A stretch of DNA of 64,000 nt from positions 7,629,501 to 7,693,500 of the forward strand of contig NC_089736.1 of the NCBI RefSeq assembly GCF_035083965.1, read 5' to 3'. Position 1 is the first letter of the stretch; each line of letters opens with the position of its first letter. The notes under the pieces are model-generated. The model was given only the letters and a program-made list of their open reading frames with translations. It searched no databases and was not told the origin of the DNA. The stretch is from Branchiostoma lanceolatum (lineage: Eukaryota > Chordata > Leptocardii > Amphioxiformes > Branchiostomatidae). A program made the translations under genes and the position numbers. Below are positions 12,155-23,112 of this stretch, one piece after another.

Positions 12155-12538
12155 ATGGTCAACATATGGAACATGGCACAACATGTCGCAAACGTTTGTC
12201 AGTTCTATCGCCAAAAAAACATCCTTGATGCCGTAAAAAGGCAATATTGCACAAGTGGGCGTCCTTTCTCTATTGTTGATGTGCTGTACAAACCCGGATC
12301 TATCATGATGTTAATGTTGACACCAGTGCTACTGACTGTTTTATTGAATACAGGAATAAAAGAGTTGTTGGTTGTGATACCATATTTTATCGCTTCAAGT
12401 ATTTTTACATGCTTTATGGTATCTTTATGGTATCTTTTTTCTCGCCCGCGCGCACTTAATTTGGAGTCTCTAGAGTATGTCATCCCTAAGATTTACTTGC
12501 TGTGGCCTAATATTTGTTATCCAGAATTGGACTCTTGA
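12155..12538 (+). pseudogene. Possible decayed NAT8/camello-like N-acetyltransferase fragment
   Basis: A 127-codon ORF with two adjacent hydrophobic segments at roughly residues 50-66 and 72-95. Their spacing (KPGSIMMLMLTPVLLTVLL, then a second segment ending SLWYLFSRPR) resembles the membrane-anchoring N-terminus of NAT8/camello acetyltransferases. The acetyltransferase domain that should follow is absent, and I find no continuing exon. It is divergent from EcKL1. It could equally be a chance hydrophobic ORF in AT-rich DNA; treat as weak. Confidence 0.22.
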
Positions 12539-13013
12539 GTAGTGCGTAAAGGAATATGCTACCACTAATTATAAGCGTTGTCTGCCTCCCTAATCTTACC
12601 GTTCAGCGTTGCCGGTCCTCCTAAATTTGCTGTCAAGCGATGCCAGGATCCCTCCCCATGCAGACAATCGAGTATGACACGTTCTGAGAGATCATCATTT
12701 CTTTGATATTCAGAAACGCTATCGTCTTGCTAAATTCATGATTATGAAGCTAGTGGCAGTTTCTGAGCCCCATGCCCCCAAGTGCAAAGTTCATGAGTGA
12801 ACATGACGTTGTCCCGCCAACAACCAATCAATCAAACGTCTCTCTGACCCAGAGTTCGTGCACTTTGACCCTTAGCCCACCTGTCCACCTGTTACCTTCT
12901 TCCTCCTCTCACGACGAACTTCCGGGTCTGCGGATCGCGATTTAGTTTATAATCTCCAAGCGGATCTGCCGGTGACAAGACAGTATCAGTGTGTGTATTT
13001 GTGTGTCTGTGTT

Positions 13014-13032
13014 TGTTTGTGTGTGTGTGTAT

Positions 13033-13063
<31 letters not shown>
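13014..13063. repeat. (TG)n microsatellite
   Basis: About 50 bases of near-pure TG dinucleotide, with a few TATG interruptions, preceded by TGTGTTTG-rich sequence from about 12990. The minus-strand His/Thr-rich ORF across it is an artefact. Confidence 0.9.
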
Positions 13064-13721
13064 AGTGCGTGCATGTCACCGTGTACACTACTCAACCCCC
13101 CCTATATCAGATTTGAATCAACACAGTACCAGAGTGTATTTAAAGTGCTATGGATATTTACTTGAAAATGTACAACTTTGTAAGAAGGAACATTGATGTT
13201 TTAAAAACTCACGATAACAAAATCTTTATGCATATCCTAAATAAATAGTCAACCATGGCTTTGAACCATCTCAGAATTTGTCTTCACGTCATTAACATAC
13301 CTATTCAGCGTTGCGGTTTAAAACCTGGTAACTCTAGTTCCTTGTCCGGTCACTGACGAAAGACAGCGGATTCTGTTTATCCAGTTACTTAAGTAACTGT
13401 TATATCTTATTACCTGGATGTCTAAACTACATCGGCAAACCGTGACTTTGGTTCAGCTCACAGCGCTCTGAATACTGATATCTGGATTACAAGACACTTC
13501 TCTCTTACAAAGTTCTATTGAACATAAATAACTTCAGCTCCATTTAGTACTGACAGCCAACACAAGGCCACATGAATAACTTACATGCCATGCCATGTTA
13601 GTTGGCAAGATATTGGACCCTGAGACCTTAAAGTGTGAAAATGCAAGAGAGAAACTTAATGTGCTACTGTAGTTGAATTCTGTTTCAATATTTTCCAGTT
13701 TCTGCTTCATCATGGATTTAT

Positions 13722-13872
13722 CTATCTTTCCACCAAATGCATGATGATCTTTAGTAGTACTACTAGTGGTGTGGTCCCAGTCTCATCCAACTTCTCTATC
13801 TCTTCTATCTGGGTGTAACAGGACAGTTTCCTCAAGATGCCTGCATCCTTCTTGTAACAGCAAAAGATCCAC
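13722..13872 (-). other. Possible alternative last exon of the NIK-like gene
   Basis: A good acceptor (tttccaacag) is followed by a 49-codon frame open to a TAG at 13722-13724 (peptide begins WIFCCYKKDAGILRK). It could be joined in phase to a weak donor (gtttgt) inside the final exon, replacing the last residues after GGYIM. The simpler model stops at 14075. A second option from a better donor gives only about 11 new residues before a stop. Confidence 0.3.
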
Positions 13873-14074
13873 CTGTTGGAAAGGTATTTACTAATTTAGC
13901 AAGTTGAGCATCCAGTGAAATAGTTTTCCTTGCACAAAGCTATTGAAAAAAACCTGTTGCTTTGTCAATGTTTGCAACAAAAGAAATGATAAAAGAAACA
14001 AAAAATGTTTGTTTTCTAGATCTTTGATGTTAATAGTGGCTTTAAAGTCAATCTGTGATCGTTGATTCACAAAC

Positions 14075-17000
14075 TTAGACATTCACAAACATGATGTAAC
14101 CACCTTCCGGCAGTGCCGCAAAGATATCCTCCAACGAGTCCCCCTGGCTGAAGTGGTTGTGAACTGCAGCGAGCACATCTTCCTCACTTGCTGCTGCTGC
14201 AAATGACTCCCTGACAATATCCTGTCTGCCACCAGGAGCTGAGTCCTCCTATAGCAACATGAAAAACATTCATAGTATGCAACATCAACTGATCAAAATC
14301 ACAGCACTTTTGCAATTGTAGAGAGAGGAGACTGTGATTCTTAATGAACCTGAATGTTTACTAGAGGATTTGCCATGTGACTCTGACTTTTTAATAGTAG
14401 CATTGCTGTTCAGTGTACTTCAGATACAATTTTGGTGTTGGCTCTGCATTGGAACTACAGTACCTGAAACATGGCAGATTGCACATTTTTGACCAACTTT
14501 CTACCAAATGGCATTGTCCAAACCCTGCCCTGTATTGAGATCACCTCAGCACTGTACCATGACTTCTGTGTGAAAGGAGTGACCACAGGTGATCTTTTCA
14601 ACGTGACCATTTCTGTATGTCTCCCAAGACTTTACTGAGATACTCAGTTTTAAAGGTTACCTTTTTTATCCCATCTGCTTCATCAACACCTTTCACTGAT
14701 CTGCAGGCTGAAAACTCCTGAGCGAGCTCTGCTGCTGTCTGATTGGTCACCGGCTGGAACATCTTCAGCACCAATGGGAGTACTTTAGCATCCTGGAGGA
14801 TTGACACATAGTATTAGGATACTGGTATGTTGTCTGAAGTATTGAAATACTATCACATAAAGCTGCATTAAACTGGCATCCTTCCCTTTGGAGAAAAAAA
14901 TGAGAATTTGGAAAATCTACTCAACTTCTAAGGAAAATATCCTTCTATGGAAGTTATGACAGAAAACGGACATTGTATCATAATACCGGTAAAAGGATTT
15001 TTCAGTTGATATGTGAAACTTGACATTCAGTTGAAATCGAAGAGTAAAAATCTGATTTCTGAAATCCAAATAGTGTTTCCAAAGTCAAAGTGACAGGTGG
15101 TTTTAACCAAGGAGGTCTGATTATAAACTAAACATCCTTGGTTTAACATAAGGCACTGTGTTCTAACCTTCACATGTTCCTGTACCAAAGCTTCTGTCCA
15201 TGAGAAGCGGAAGCTCTTAGCAGTGAGCATGTGCAGGAAGAGCTGCAGTCCGTTCTGTATGTCCAGACTGAAGTCATCGTCAGTTACTGCAGGCTGCAGT
15301 AGGGAGAAGTCGATCACCTTCACACGCAGGTCCTTACACAACATCACGTTTCCAGCTGGGGGAATCAACAATTGTCAAACATTATGTATGTAGAGGACAT
15401 GTTTGATCTAACCATGTAGAGATCGTACTATGTGTAGATTTTAAGCCAAGCCTAGTTGTTTAAGCTATGATGGAGTTCATATGGAATGAAATGAATCTTG
15501 AAATTCAGCCTCTTGGCTGCAAAAAGGTTGCAATCAGTAATAAACAATAAACCAGTCATATCAAGAAGAACAGAAAACCGAGAAGGGTGGAGAAAACTGG
15601 TTGTCTGATCTGCAACGGTGGCCCAATGGTCAAATAGACTAGGGCATAGGTGAGATGAGGATGAAAAACTGTAATCTATGATTAGACGTGTTTTTTGTTT
15701 GTTTTTAAACATATTTCTGCTTGTTTTGTTGATTGTATATGTGGCATGGAGGTTAGGAAATGTAGTGTAAAAAGCAGATTATCTAATATGTATTCTTGCA
15801 GATATAACATCATCAAGCAGGTCAATACTTTATAGTTTTGACCACACATTGAGATATGTGGAGATGATAAAAAAAATGTAAACAGTAAAGCAGAAACATT
15901 CAAACTTGCAGGAGGAAACTTTCCCAGCATAGGGAAGTTTAGAAACAGTTCTTCCCTACTTACGATGGAGATCACAGTGCTTGACACGACAGCTGTGCAT
16001 GTGGGCAATGGCGGCAAAAACTCCTGTTGCTATGGTAACAGCATCCCTCCAGTGAAGAGGTTTGGGCTGATGGATTTCTACAAGCTGTTTCAGTGAGACT
16101 CCTGGAGAGAACAACAAAAACAAATGTTTTTGCTTGAAAGTTTATTTTGCATGGTTGCAAGAAAAAACAATTGGCATAATGCTAACGTAATGTTGTAATG
16201 TAATTGTTTTACATTTATCAATTCTTTATTTCAAGCACCAACTGGCCCATAATAAAGAGAAAAAAACATACATAAGAACAGTGAGAAAGTATACATACAT
16301 CACTTAAAAAATGATAAGATAAAGAGGAAAATAACAATCTACATAGTTTACACAGATACCTCCAGAGGTTTTAGAGATTATTGTTGCAGTAAAATGAATC
16401 TGTACTGGCCATGGTGTTAGTTGAATGGAAAAGTGATGGACATTTTTTACAGTCTTTTTTTAAGTGGACATTAAAAACAGGCGTCTCACTGGGGTTGATG
16501 AGCTCCATGTGCCACCACACGGCTCCGTCCTGCAGTATGACGGCGTTCAGACCGCAAACTTGGCGGCTGAACCCCAGCCGCAACCACGAGTTCGCTTCTA
16601 CTGGGTTAAACTCACGCAGTTTGGTCTGCAAACAAGCAAAGTCACGATATTGTCTTTTTTGGTAAACAAGTGGTTCATGGTATCAGCTGTAACTTGGTTT
16701 TGATTAGAACAAATGTTAGTTTTTAGCATAGTCACATTTTTTTTCCTTTTCTTTTACATCACTGCTGGTACAGTCATAAACATGGACATAGAGTTTGATA
16801 AAAGTGGTCTTTTTCCAACAGCATATTCAGCAACTCTTCCTTCTGAAGATACATTCAAGTCCATTTATCAGTCTTCCTCGGACTCTAATTAAGATATCTC
16901 ACCAAAGTAAAATAAATTCACAATGACATACCAACCTCTTTCACCGCATGTTGTTTTTTGATACTGGTTGCCAGGTCCTCACAGAGGTGCACTTTTCCGT

Positions 17001-18824
17001 AGGCCCCCTCCCCCAGCAGCCCCCCTGTCACCCACTCTGCTGAGGAGCTGTATCTCTCCCCCCTCCGGTAGTGGGTACCGTCTGGTCGGATTATCTGTAA
17101 TAGTAAACAAATGCATTTGATTATAAAGCTACACCAAACCAAACAAAGCTACAAAATACTATACAGAAAGGGTAACAGTGCTTAGGTTCAAAATCTCAGA
17201 AAATGGTTCCAAAAAGATATCCACAACCCAACAGATACAACAACGCTATTTCAAAGGGATTCACCAAGGGGTCTAAAATTCTGGACTTTTTCTTCCCACA
17301 TATAAAAAATTACTAACCTCCCTCAGTTTTGTTAGTCATACTTTCAGTAACACCATTTGGCTGAGATAAACAGAAACATCAATATATCACACATAAAAAT
17401 ATACCTCCACTTTCTTTCCTGTGCTGGTTACAATGAACTTGGAAAATATCACTCCCTCCTCCAGCTGGACATAGTCGGGTGATTTGCTGGCTTGGGATGC
17501 TGCCCACCTCAAGAATTCCTCTTCTTCCTTTCTGACCCTATAGCTAGGTAAACTCTTACCTGTGTATAAACATGAGAAAAGCAAATGGCTTATAACGCTA
17601 TTTGTGGAGAGGATTAAAGAGACTCAATAGGCATGGATTCCAGGCTATTATAACACATGTACATTTTATAATATAAGAACCCTTACTACATTGTGCGGTC
17701 ATTGATGAAAAGGCTGAATTATGTATGTTGCTAGTTCTAAGGATATAATGCAGAATTTGTCATTTAGCTTCAGATCTGTGTTATAGCATAATTTGATATA
17801 TGATGACAACAGGGTTACAAATATCATAGTTACGAACTGTGGATTGACGTGTTCAAAATTTATTCTTTTGTAGAGCTGCTGCACTAAAATGAAACTCATC
17901 GTCACCAAGTAGAGTAGGGATAGCCTCACTAGATACATTGTATATCTAACAATGCTCAGAGTTACAAATTCAAATGATGAATGTGTGCATGTGTTATGGT
18001 CCCTGCAAAGCTGGTGTGTTACGGAATTATAGCAGTTATACAGACTGAACACTACTGCAGCTAATACCAAGACAGTATTGCTCAAGTACTATTTGAGAGT
18101 CCCTCTCTTTACCTTCAGCAGTATGAGAGGCTGGCTTATCAAGCTGTGCATCGACTGTATCAGAAGCGTCCTCCCTGCTGAGATGATGACTGTAGTAACC
18201 GGAGTCTCCCTGTCTTAAGGCTGATCCATCCTCGTCTTGAATCAACCCTCCGGTACTGCTGGGGTTTCTACACAGGTGTGACGTCATTGGATGTTTGTTA
18301 ACACATGAGAACACTATATGGGGTGTCACAGGAAACAAAATGGCTGTCTCCGTGGATTGCAGGTAAAACAGTAACAGATATTGCTGATGCAAAACTGTCA
18401 TAAATCATTCATAATTTTTAGGATTAGGAGAAAACAGTCACTGTATACAAGGAGGTTATATAACCTCCTTGCTGTATATTCTGACATACCTCAGAGCAAA
18501 AGAAAATAAATACATACGCAGTGGTTGAAAAATCAACACCTTGCAGTTTCCCAAACACAGTGTACTTTACTGAAGGAAGGAGGAACAACTATTTGACATG
18601 GTTCTGTCGACACAGTAAACAGATTTCACCGGACTATATATTGCCAAAAGTCTGCATGACGTTTTATCATCACAGTATGACAATTTAACAAATCTTAGAT
18701 AGTCTATAACTGTAGAATCGATACGGAACTTATATGCTACGTAATACATGTTCAAACGGTGTCGAACGTACGAAGAAGTCTCAGAAGCTCCAACTGCTTC
18801 TTTTTTGTTGTGACTGTCCGCCAT
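14075..18824 (-). CDS. NIK (MAP3K14)-like kinase with degenerate catalytic core
   Basis: Nine exons: 18772-18824, 18113-18267, 17405-17559, 16936-17094, 16490-16625, 15964-16101, 15168-15355, 14661-14792, 14075-14248. Phases agree throughout; about 429 aa. The core resembles NF-kappa-B-inducing kinase: AEWVTGGLLGEGAYGKVH (P-loop, about 140-157), AVKE with Lys173, then a block like the NIK segment up to the hinge (WWHMEL, 211-216). The catalytic loop reads HCDLHPGN (Asp263, Asn268), without the usual Lys two residues after Asp, and DFG is DFS (281-283). Only about 14 residues separate DFS from the helix-F-like SLDIQNG, so the activation segment and APE motif are missing within one exon, not lost by mis-splicing. 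NIK drives non-canonical NF-kappa-B signalling downstream of TNF receptors; here a regulatory pseudokinase is likely. The start MADSHNKKEAVGASETSS is plausible; the exon 2 acceptor could be at 18267 or 18258, both in frame. Confidence 0.78.
15108..15140. mobile_element. Micro-palindrome insertion 4 (33 bp) in a NIK-like intron
   Basis: Termini CAAGGAGG and ATCCTTG with a diverged interior. Flanks are TTTTAAC (15101-15107) and GTTTAAC (15141-15147), 6 of 7 matching. It sits 28 bases inside the intron from the donor of exon 15168-15355. The oldest-looking copy. Confidence 0.6.
18448..18471. mobile_element. Micro-palindrome insertion 5 (24 bp) in NIK-like intron 1
   Basis: A perfect 24-bp palindrome starting CAAGGAGGTTAT and ending with its complement, flanked by exact 7-bp repeats CTGTATA at 18441-18447 and 18472-18478. 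It is nothing but two abutting inverted repeats. Confidence 0.78.
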
Positions 18825-19470
18825 GTTCGTATGGCACTTCCGGGTTGTGGACTGTACCACTAGGCAGAGGGGTGATTATGTACTCTAAGTTTAACACTGT
18901 ACCACGACATGATTCTAGATCTTTCTGTGCATAAGAAGGGCAATCTTGCGCAGCCGGGATGCCTTCTAAGAAAACCAGAAGGCCGAAGTTTCGGTCAGTT
19001 TGATGACCGCTATAGTCAGTTCTATTTAGTAGGGGAATACCATGTACCACTTGATGCCGTGACGTAGGGAAACTGGAACGGTGCATTATATCATTAGGGG
19101 GGATTATGTCATTTTGTACTCAAGGCATTTACAGTAATTGAAAACATTCAGTCACATGACATGACTTGAGCTGAGTTTTAGTTGTTTCTGCATCACATAA
19201 ACATATTATTCTGCCATATTGCGGATTATGACACATCTTGAAATTAGTTACGTCGCGGTGTGTGTGTGTAAACCAACAGGTGTATTGTTTCGGGGTGTAT
19301 AAAGTTTCGGTCGTTCGGGGCGTATAAGGTTTCGGTTATGCAATCACTAGAAGGCTGTACGCAACTTTCGGGGATTTCCAGTGATACGAGTATATAAAAA
19401 GCTTTCGGTGACACACGCCAGGCGACCAGTCATTTAAACATCTAGAAGGAGAAAACACGTACGTAAAAAC
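18825..19470. promoter_or_regulatory. Divergent intergenic region between the NIK-like gene and CXXCH gene A
   Basis: 646 bases separate the two start codons. The right half carries the TATA region of gene A. No TATA box is seen on the NIK-like side. A short purine/pyrimidine spacer fills the middle. Confidence 0.6.
19285..19412 (+). promoter_or_regulatory. Core promoter of CXXCH gene A with TATA/TTTCGG modules
   Basis: TATATAAAAA at 19391-19400 lies about 75 bases before the start codon and is followed by GCTTTCGGTGAC. Two upstream tandem modules of about 26 bp read GTATAAAGTTTCGGT and GTATAAGGTTTCGGT (near 19299 and 19322), so the TATA-plus-TTTCGG arrangement occurs three times. Gene B has a similar but single version. 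Confidence 0.65.
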
Positions 19471-21647
19471 ATGTCGCTGAGCAGATTTTGCAAGTTTTCC
19501 GTGTTTGTGGGAACCACAGGCGTGGCGGGAGCTCTCCTTTTCCAACAACACCGACAGACTCGGGAATGGCAGCGGGCAGCACGGCAAGAATTCCGCCGGG
19601 CATCGTTCAACTCCCCACCGCCTGGGTACCGGGGGCCGCTGTTCAGGCCCCGACTGGACTTCCCCTCCAAACCGCCGTCTGGGGACGAGACCTTTCCCTG
19701 GCTGGACCTGGACTTCAAAACAGAACCAGAAAGGTACTTGAATTTACTCGAACTTATGTCGTGATTTTCAATGTCCAAACCTACACAATTTATAATGTAG
19801 GTGACATATGTGCAAAGGTTTGTATTAGTCCTGAAATTCTATTTGAACATATGTACCAGCCTACACATTTTATTATGTAGAACACCTCATGAGTAGGTCA
19901 TTCTAACTCGATGTCAAAAGAAAAAAACAACACTCTAACGTACACGATATCATACTTTCGCTGTGTGCTATATGTTCCTGAAATATAGCTGTCAGTTTAT
20001 TCTTACAAGTAATATGTATAGTGGTTAGATTTACACTGAACAGAATATGATTGGCAAGGCTGTGGTGAGGTCATGACATGCAGCTGTAATGGTTCTCAGG
20101 GTTGTTGCACTTGTCTAGTTACATGTCACATGAACTATAACTATAACTGCAGTTCTAACAACTCACAATGCTTCAGATCGATATCATACATAATTGTCAA
20201 CACATTTCTTATTGATTTAACGTTATATGTATTTCAGATATCTGCGCACCGTTCGTGACTACTGTTTGGAGGGTAACACCGAGTGTGACTTCAGAGTAGA
20301 GGAGAATGGAAGACGGGACTGGTACCACATTCCCTGGATGTCCTTTCTCCCGACGGGACGTGAGCCTATCCACGGGATGACCATGGAGCGGCCCGCCGCC
20401 CCCGGCATGCTGGCGGACACCCAGCGGCGGAGACTGCAGACCTGGGCCGTAGCGTTCTACAACGCGCCCGGTGCCTTCGTCATCGGCAACGTCTGGAAAG
20501 AACCGTCGCGGCCCAAACTGGACGGCGTCGTCTTTCCTGAAGGAACGATCGGTTTGAAGCTTCTCTTCACAGAAGGGAGTGCTGAAGACATCCCGTACCT
20601 GAAGGAAAGTCCCGTCTGGCACGCGGCCATTGCCAGGGAGCCCGAGGCACCTGGTGACAGGGGTCCGCCCGTTGAAATGAGACTCATCCAAGTGGACGTC
20701 GCCGTCAGGGACGAACGTGCTGATATCGGTATGTACAGAATTATCATTAGTTTTTTTAGCATAAGAAGTGCCTTATAAAAGTATACTTATATGTACTGGA
20801 ATTCTGGTTGTTTCAGAGCTAAACGTGTCTTGCATTTATCGTAAAGCTATAAAAAAGCTTAAAAAACTACAGACATTTGTGATGATTACAACTTCATTTC
20901 GTTTTTCTTCCAACATAGGCTGGGTGTTCGGGACGTTTGTATACCACAGCTCCCAGTGCAGCAACGCTCCCTGGCGGAGACTGGTGCCCGTCTGTCTGCA
21001 GTGGGGGAACGACCCGGACCTGACTCAGCAGCGGTACCAGGAGGGCGCCAGGCCCGTACAGACATGGAACAACCCGCGGCTCAGGGACTTGGGGATACTA
21101 CCAAGTAAGTTTGTTTTTCCTATAATGTGTTACACTCTTTGAAATGCTTACCGTGGGTAAAAGAATATATTGTCTTAATTCCATGCACTCGCAATTAAAA
21201 TTCGTCCTTTAATATATCTAAAAGATACTATAAATTACCCGTCGTTTCCCCCTTTCTGTAGGTTCCCGCCCGTACCTGGGCTGGCTGGGCCGGGCAAACG
21301 GACCGGTGGACAACTTCAAGTCATGTTGCGCCTCCTGTCACTCTACAGCCTCTGTACCGGACAAGGACAACGCCGTTCCTCGGGCGATACCCCCAAAGCG
21401 TCCCGAGAACGACGGCGAGCTGATGCGGTGGTTCCGTAACCTGAAAGCAGGGCAACCATTCGAGGAAGGCCGGAAGTCCATGGACTACTCCCAGCAACTC
21501 AAGAGTAGTATCAAGCAGTACAACGAATGGGCAAAGGAGCACAGACCCAAGACACTTCTGAACAGGGTTGTGCTTTGGTGGCAGGGACTGCTACAGGTGC
21601 ATCCGTTTCCTCGTTCATCAGCGCCATCTAGCGGAAAGGATAACTAA
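19471..21647 (+). CDS. CXXCH (cytochrome-c-like) protein A, membrane-anchored
   Basis: Four exons: 19471-19733, 20238-20728, 20919-21104 and 21262-21647; intron phases 2, 1, 1; 441 aa. The N-terminus (MSLSRFCKFSVFVGTTGVAG) is a short basic segment plus a hydrophobic stretch, residues ~9-24, fitting a membrane anchor or mitochondrial signal-anchor. Conserved blocks shared with gene B: FPEGT, a DRGPP loop, GWVFGTFVYHSSQCS, WGNDPDLTQQRYQEGARP, GPVDNFKSCCASCH (CXXCH Cys336-His340) and MDYSQQL/LDYSLQL. CXXCH is the covalent c-type haem motif. I associate this architecture with uncharacterised bacterial cytochrome-c family proteins, not with any animal family I know; this is recollection, untested. 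Function unknown; an oxidase or peroxidase role is possible but unsupported. The 3' end converges on EcKL2. Confidence 0.82.
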
Positions 21648-22050
21648 TGCAAGGATAACTAGTCGATCGACGATAACAAATATACTAGACTCAAAAACAC
21701 TTATTAATCAGGTTATGTTATGTCCGATGAGCAAGTTTCGCCGTCCTTTGCTGCCAAATAGAACAGTGTGAAAAGGACAATAAGTGCACTCCCTCTGTGG
21801 GATTTAAAACTAGAATGTGTACATGTACGATTGTGTGTGCAAAATAACAATGCTGCTATACATGTAATTATTACTGCCAAATCAAATCAATTGATTTGCA
21901 ATTCTCAAATAACAAAAGCAACCCAGATTAAGTTCCGCAACCGTTAAGGGCACTGAAATACTGTTGTGTATATCAAGTTGTTGCTACATGAAAAAAAAAT
22001 ACTGAAAAGAGTGTAAAGCAAAGAGGAATTAACTTTATATATTCATAAAG

Positions 22051-22080
22051 ATGTACATATCGTAATCATAAGTGTGACGT
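22051..22080. repeat. Exact 30-nt direct repeat, copy 1, in the gene A 3' UTR
   Basis: Starts ATGTACATATCGTAATCATA and is identical over 30 bases to 22244-22273, 193 bases downstream. Flanking sequence (aatgtaaag..ggaatta before, and a ttgtat tract after) is also loosely repeated, so about 90 bp was duplicated. Confidence 0.8.
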
Positions 22081-22243
22081 CAAAAGATTTGTATTGAACC
22101 TAGCAAAGGTTAGCTTACAAAGCTTACATAGTAGTATAGGCTATGATGAAGTGAAAAAATATATAGTGGTGGGAAACTGACTATTAGAAAAGAATGTAAA
22201 GAAAAGGGGAATTAAGGTATTTTGATACTGTGTATGCATAAAA

Positions 22244-22273
22244 ATGTACATATCGTAATCATAAGTGTGACGT
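22244..22273. repeat. Exact 30-nt direct repeat, copy 2, in the gene A 3' UTR
   Basis: Second copy of the 30-nt sequence at 22051-22080. The exact core within otherwise diverged flanks suggests either a recent duplication plus indels or constraint on the core. Confidence 0.8.
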
Positions 22274-22615
22274 TAAGAATTTGTATGGAGGTTCTCTAAT
22301 ATATGCATTAAGTTTATTTTCTACATATCACAGTGAAGAGAGTGAATATATATGAGATTATGAAATTTATTCTGACTGAAGAGACAATGTTCAAAGCATA
22401 TAATTACATGTATGTAGCAAATGCTGCAAATCTACTCACTGCCAATGTCTGATTGTAAAATGCTCTTTTGATAAAACATGTGGAACGTGCCATTCCATTA
22501 CATGATGTACCGGTAATGAGTAATGATGTTAGACTAGTACACTAGTATAAATAGGTCGTAGCTGTTGATATTTCATGCTATTTTCTATACATTGTACCTG
22601 GTGCAATTGTTGTGC

Positions 22616-22621
22616 AATAAA
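22616..22621 (+). promoter_or_regulatory. Polyadenylation signal of CXXCH gene A
   Basis: AATAAA about 970 bases after the stop codon, in the context gtgcaataaacattgact. It is the first canonical signal I find downstream on this strand. Confidence 0.6.
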
Positions 22622-22834
22622 CATTGACTCTTGTATACAAAAAGAATACGCCATCATGTGTCAGAGACAAACTAGTACTACAGACTAGCAAGGTAGTTAG
22701 GCATAGACGAGATAGTTTATTTTTGCATACTATATGACGAAATCAAACAAATATAGAAAAAAAACACTTTCGAACGTTTCAATCAATATCGGCTTTCGGT
22801 CAATTTTTAATGGAAGCAAAGAATTTAAACGGAT

Positions 22835-22840
22835 TTTATT
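22835..22840 (-). promoter_or_regulatory. Polyadenylation signal of EcKL2
   Basis: AATAAA on the minus strand about 273 bases past the EcKL2 stop. Together with the gene A signal it places the convergent transcript ends roughly 200 bases apart. Confidence 0.5.
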
Positions 22841-23112
22841 AGAAAAAAATCGAAATTAAGCTTTAAAATCACTGTAAGTAATCCCGAGTGGTATTACATC
22901 CGTGAAGAAGGTATTGTTTTTAGTGTGTCTGTCTGCTTGCACACTCACACTTTAGTACAGTTGGAGCAGACTAAAGCTAAATACAGCTGGATCTCAGGCT
23001 GCTTTGCAAACAAGTCCAACTGTCTTGAATATTTTACACACTTGGTAAACAATGTTGCTCCTGCCCGACACTGAAGTTATGAAACACATCTGAAGGGAAG
23101 AAACATCTAGAC

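Larger units (their letters stand above)
11786..13721. other. Intergenic between EcKL1 and the NIK-like gene
   Basis: Mostly AT-rich spacer. It holds a possible decayed membrane-protein ORF (12155-12538) and a long TG microsatellite (13014-13063). No other supported gene. A possible alternative last exon of the NIK-like gene begins at its right edge. Confidence 0.5.
21648..23112. other. Convergent 3' regions of CXXCH gene A and EcKL2
   Basis: Presumed 3' UTR of gene A up to AATAAA at 22616-22621, then about 210 bases to the minus-strand AATAAA of EcKL2 at 22835-22840. An exact 30-nt repeat lies inside the gene A UTR. No other gene seen. Confidence 0.55.

Noticed and set aside
11786-12244. 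444-residue reading of the EcKL1 ORF starting upstream of 11785
   Set aside because: The extra N-terminus is encoded by AT-rich sequence with runs such as YYYY, has no family similarity, and the paralogue starts at the position equivalent to 11785.
12892-13095. His/Thr-repeat ORF
   Set aside because: Translation of a TG microsatellite.
15168-16101. DLHPGN motif suggesting an ADCK/UbiB-type kinase
   Set aside because: The rest of the domain lacks UbiB signatures (KxGQ, ExD) and aligns with NIK in the P-loop, hinge and helix-F regions; DLHPGN is probably convergent.
20209-20691. Long minus-strand ORF opposite CXXCH exon 2
   Set aside because: Shadow of a GC-rich coding exon; no domain, and the plus strand has matching paralogue, phases and splice sites.
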